This document shows, one piece after another, positions 5,990-7,582 of a stretch of DNA of 7,582 bases (position 1 is its first letter; every line of letters starts with the position of its first letter). Source of the stretch: Synergistaceae bacterium (GTDB taxonomy: Bacteria > Synergistota > Synergistia > Synergistales > Synergistaceae); contig JAISQP010000091.1 of the NCBI GenBank assembly GCA_031274115.1, positions 1-7,582 of the forward strand. Direction: 5' to 3'. The notes under the pieces were generated by a model. The model searched no databases and was not told where the DNA came from. It saw only the letters and a program-made list of their open reading frames with translations. The position numbers were made by a program, and so were the translations under genes.

Positions 5990-6568
5990 ATGAGGGTGTA
6001 TTGTGTTTTTTTTCTGACCATACTTGGCGCGGCGATTCTCCTGCCGTCCGGTTTTGGCGCGGCGGCTCACGCCGCCTCGAATGAGCCGAAGCGGCCGGTC
6101 GCGCTTTTCGAGACATCGATGGGGGAGTTCGAGATAGAGCTTTTCAGCGATCTAGCGCCGAATACGTGCCGAAACTTCATAAAACTCGCCGAGAAGAAGT
6201 TCTACGACGGAGTGATCTTCCACAGGGTAATCGACGGTTTTATGATCCAGGGCGGCGACCCGACAGGCACTGGAACGGGCGGGTCCGGTAACAGGATACC
6301 GGACGAGTTTGGCAAAGGGCTGAAGCACGACGCCCCCGGCATCCTCTCGATGGCGAACGCCGGCCCTGATACGGGAGACTCGCAGTTCTTCATCACCCTC
6401 GCCCCGACTTCGTGGCTCGACGGCAAACACGCCATCTTCGGCAAGGTTATAAGCGGCATGGACGTCGTAGAGGCAATCGGCAGGGTCAAAACAGACCCTG
6501 CCGACAAGCCCGTCCGGGACGTCGTGATAAACAAACTCTCGATAAAGGGAGACCAGGTGAAACCTTAA
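5990..6568 (+). CDS. Exported cyclophilin-type peptidyl-prolyl cis-trans isomerase
   Basis: A 192-residue cyclophilin that interconverts cis and trans peptide bonds before proline and so helps proteins fold outside the cytoplasm. Residues 1 to about 29 are a signal peptide (hydrophobic run VFFLTILGAAILL, cleavage near AHA-A), with no lipobox. The cyclophilin domain covers about 36-187. Active-site residues are in place: FHRVIDGFMIQGGD with Arg79, Phe84 and Gln87 (matching Arg55, Phe60 and Gln63 of human cyclophilin A), SQFFI with Phe133, and SWLDGKHAIFG with Trp142 and His147. Retention of that Trp, which many bacterial cyclophilins lack, would favour cyclosporin binding. The compact loops are typical of bacterial members. 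The start has AAAGGA 9 nt upstream and the signal peptide begins at this ATG. The gene is alone on its strand, divergent from the surface-protein gene. Confidence 0.96.
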   Translation: MRVYCVFFLTILGAAILLPSGFGAAAHAASNEPKRPVALFETSMGEFEIELFSDLAPNTCRNFIKLAEKKFYDGVIFHRVIDGFMIQGGDPTGTGTGGSGNRIPDEFGKGLKHDAPGILSMANAGPDTGDSQFFITLAPTSWLDGKHAIFGKVISGMDVVEAIGRVKTDPADKPVRDVVINKLSIKGDQVKP

Positions 6569-6644
6569 GATTAGCCCGAAGTTTGAGCGTTATTCAAACA
6601 GAATCACTATGAACGCTGATTTATTGCCAGAGGCCTGAAACGTC

Positions 6645-6685
6645 GTGACGGCGCTGGACGGAATTTATCCCTCCAGCGCCGTCAC
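6645..6685. terminator. Long perfect hairpin between convergent genes, possible bidirectional terminator
   Basis: GTGACGGCGCTGGA (6645-6658) and TCCAGCGCCGTCAC (6672-6685) are a perfect 14-bp inverted repeat with a 13-nt loop. GGA (6660-6662) and TCC (6668-6670) could extend it past one mismatch. It lies between the isomerase stop (6568) and the DJ-1 stop (6712 on the other strand), so it may end both transcripts. There is no T-run on either side. A smaller hairpin, GTTTGA/TCAAAC (6581-6599), lies close to the isomerase stop. Confidence 0.6.
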
Positions 6686-6711
6686 TCGAAGCAAACATTG
6701 ATGTTACGCGC

Positions 6712-7275
6712 TCACCAATTGCCCGCGGGTTTTTGCGCTATGAACTCGCTCGCTACTTCGTCGGCCGTCTTTTTACCCTGGAGGATCTCCACCAGCTTCA
6801 ACGCGAAGTAGACCGCCGTTCCAGGCCCCTTTGACGTCGTTATGTTCCCGTCAGTCACGACGATGTCGTCCGTTAACGTCGCTCCCTTCAGATACTCCTC
6901 CATGCCCGGATAGATGACCGCCCGTCTGCCGTGCAGAAGGCCCAGTTTGCCGAAGACCGCCGGCGCCGCGCAAATAGCGGCGATCTGTCCGCCCGCGTCG
7001 TGCTGTTTCCGGACGAGCTTCAAGAGCCCTTCGTGCTCCGCGTAGGCGACCGTGCCGCCTGGAATCACCAGCATATCGAACAGAGAAGCCGTTATGTCGC
7101 CGAAGATCTTGTCTGTCTCCACAGTGATTCCGCTTCGCCCGACCAAAGACCTCCCCTTGCCCAGGGAGACAGTCGTGACGTCGACACCGCCCCTGCGGAG
7201 TATATCCACAGTGGCGAGCGCCTCTGTCTCCTCGAATCCGTCGATCATGAAAAGCGCCGCTTTAGGTTGAGCCAT
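6712..7275 (-). CDS. DJ-1/PfpI-family protein (DJ-1/YajL type)
   Basis: A 187-residue cytoplasmic protein covering the whole DJ-1 single-domain fold. The reactive cysteine is Cys102 in the nucleophile elbow AAICAAPAVFG, matching Cys106 of human DJ-1. Glu18 in GFEETEA sits at the same number as the Glu that hydrogen-bonds that Cys. Other family blocks are VIPGG (70-74), the TSKGPGTA segment (147-154) and the closing helix FALKLVEILQGK (157-168). The position of DJ-1 His126 is held by Tyr122 (IYPGME). Members of this family have been reported as glyoxalase/deglycase-type enzymes, chaperones or oxidative-stress proteins; the sequence does not decide among them. The ATG at 7275 has AAGGGGAGA 10 nt upstream. 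It lies 28 nt after the stop of the dehydrogenase-like gene on the same strand, and no promoter is seen in the gap, so the two are probably cotranscribed. Confidence 0.93.
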   Translation of the reverse strand: MAQPKAALFMIDGFEETEALATVDILRRGGVDVTTVSLGKGRSLVGRSGITVETDKIFGDITASLFDMLVIPGGTVAYAEHEGLLKLVRKQHDAGGQIAAICAAPAVFGKLGLLHGRRAVIYPGMEEYLKGATLTDDIVVTDGNITTSKGPGTAVYFALKLVEILQGKKTADEVASEFIAQKPAGNW

Positions 7276-7303
7276 TCCCGGAAGTCTCCCCTTAATCTTC
7301 CCG

Positions 7304-7582
7304 TCAATCGAAGCCCACCGGCTTCGTCCAGTCGCACATATTCTTTACTTTCGCCTTGGCTTTTTCCAGGACGTCGCCGGTAAACGCGGGGTTTATCTTC
7401 AGCGCGACGGCGCTGGCCATGTCGATCGTCGACGCGGCGTTCTTCTCCCAGTCGGGGTCTTTACGGAAGTCGCGCAGTATGTCATAAGTCAGGACGCCGG
7501 GCTTGTTTTCGACCAGAACTTCGCCAATGGCCCGTTCGATTTTTGCGCCCTCCTCGTCCAGCCCAAGGTACTCGAGCATCAT
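7304..7582 (-). CDS. C-terminal end of an isocitrate/isopropylmalate dehydrogenase-like protein, partial
   Basis: Ninety-two residues up to TGA at 7304-7306; the frame is open at the right edge, and the Met codon at 7582 is probably internal. The first 20 residues, MMLEYLGLDEEGAKIERAIG, resemble the late helical segment of the isocitrate/isopropylmalate dehydrogenase family, where a (M/L)ML..LG motif is followed by an acidic A..IE.A(I/V) helix. Those enzymes oxidatively decarboxylate 2-hydroxy acids using NAD(P). The later part, with SAVALKINPAF and the ending KNMCDWTKPVGFD, is not a standard tail that I recognise from LeuB or Icd. The family assignment is therefore tentative, because the catalytic region is outside the window. 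It sits upstream of the DJ-1 gene and probably shares its transcript. Confidence 0.55.
   Translation of the reverse strand: MMLEYLGLDEEGAKIERAIGEVLVENKPGVLTYDILRDFRKDPDWEKNAASTIDMASAVALKINPAFTGDVLEKAKAKVKNMCDWTKPVGFD

Noticed and set aside
5899..6084. 61-residue plus-strand frame overlapping the isomerase start
   Set aside because: It spans the extended -10 promoter and runs out of frame into the isomerase gene, with no resemblance to any family.
6412..6612. 66-residue plus-strand Arg-rich frame at the end of the isomerase gene
   Set aside because: It is an out-of-frame reading of the isomerase 3' end; Arg-rich composition is a typical shift artefact.
1..7582. CRISPR array, tRNA, rRNA, insertion sequence or prophage signal
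   Set aside because: No spaced repeats, no tRNA-like cloverleaf, no conserved rRNA segments, and no transposase or terminal inverted repeats with target duplications were seen on either strand.

Overview
The window looks like chromosomal DNA of an anaerobic, probably amino-acid-fermenting bacterium of the phylum Synergistota (Cloacibacillus/Synergistes-like). Two things support this: a surface protein ending in what looks like the Synergist-type CTERM sorting signal (glycine run, Cys-Asp, one hydrophobic segment, Arg-rich tail), and a fused TRAP permease with a TAXI receptor, a system common in that phylum. Base composition appears moderately GC-rich throughout and no segment stands out as foreign by eye. 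The assignment is inference; no marker gene such as rRNA is present.

Layout. At the left edge is the 3' part of a RelE/ParE-family toxin gene on the plus strand (1-231), facing a two-gene TAXI-TRAP transporter operon on the minus strand: receptor first (3210-2263), then the fused 4TM/12TM permease (2260-284), separated by only 2 nt. A perfect 10-bp hairpin (241-267) lies between the convergent toxin and permease genes. Upstream of the receptor is a 247-bp AT-rich region with two candidate minus-strand promoters and a hairpin at its far end (3423-3448). That hairpin closes a long minus-strand gene (5761-3458) for a secreted, mostly beta-structured surface protein with an autotransporter-type strand repeat, two related Ig-like modules and the CTERM signal. 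A 228-bp divergent region carries a promoter with a 12-bp direct repeat for the surface gene and an extended -10 promoter for a plus-strand gene encoding an exported cyclophilin-type prolyl isomerase (5990-6568). A 14-bp perfect hairpin (6645-6685) separates it from a minus-strand pair at the right edge: a DJ-1/PfpI-family protein (7275-6712) and, upstream of it, the C-terminal end of a protein resembling the isocitrate/isopropylmalate dehydrogenase family (7582-7304, cut by the window).

How the genes relate. The receptor and permease form one uptake system: the periplasmic receptor binds an organic anion, possibly a dicarboxylate or an amino acid, and delivers it to the ion-coupled permease. 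The exported cyclophilin is transcribed divergently from the surface-protein gene, and both products pass through the envelope, so the isomerase could assist folding of secreted proteins; this is only an inference from position. The DJ-1 and dehydrogenase genes are probably cotranscribed. The window is mostly ordinary housekeeping and envelope content. The least conventional item is the surface protein, which has autotransporter-like passenger sequence but a CTERM tail where an autotransporter would have a beta barrel.
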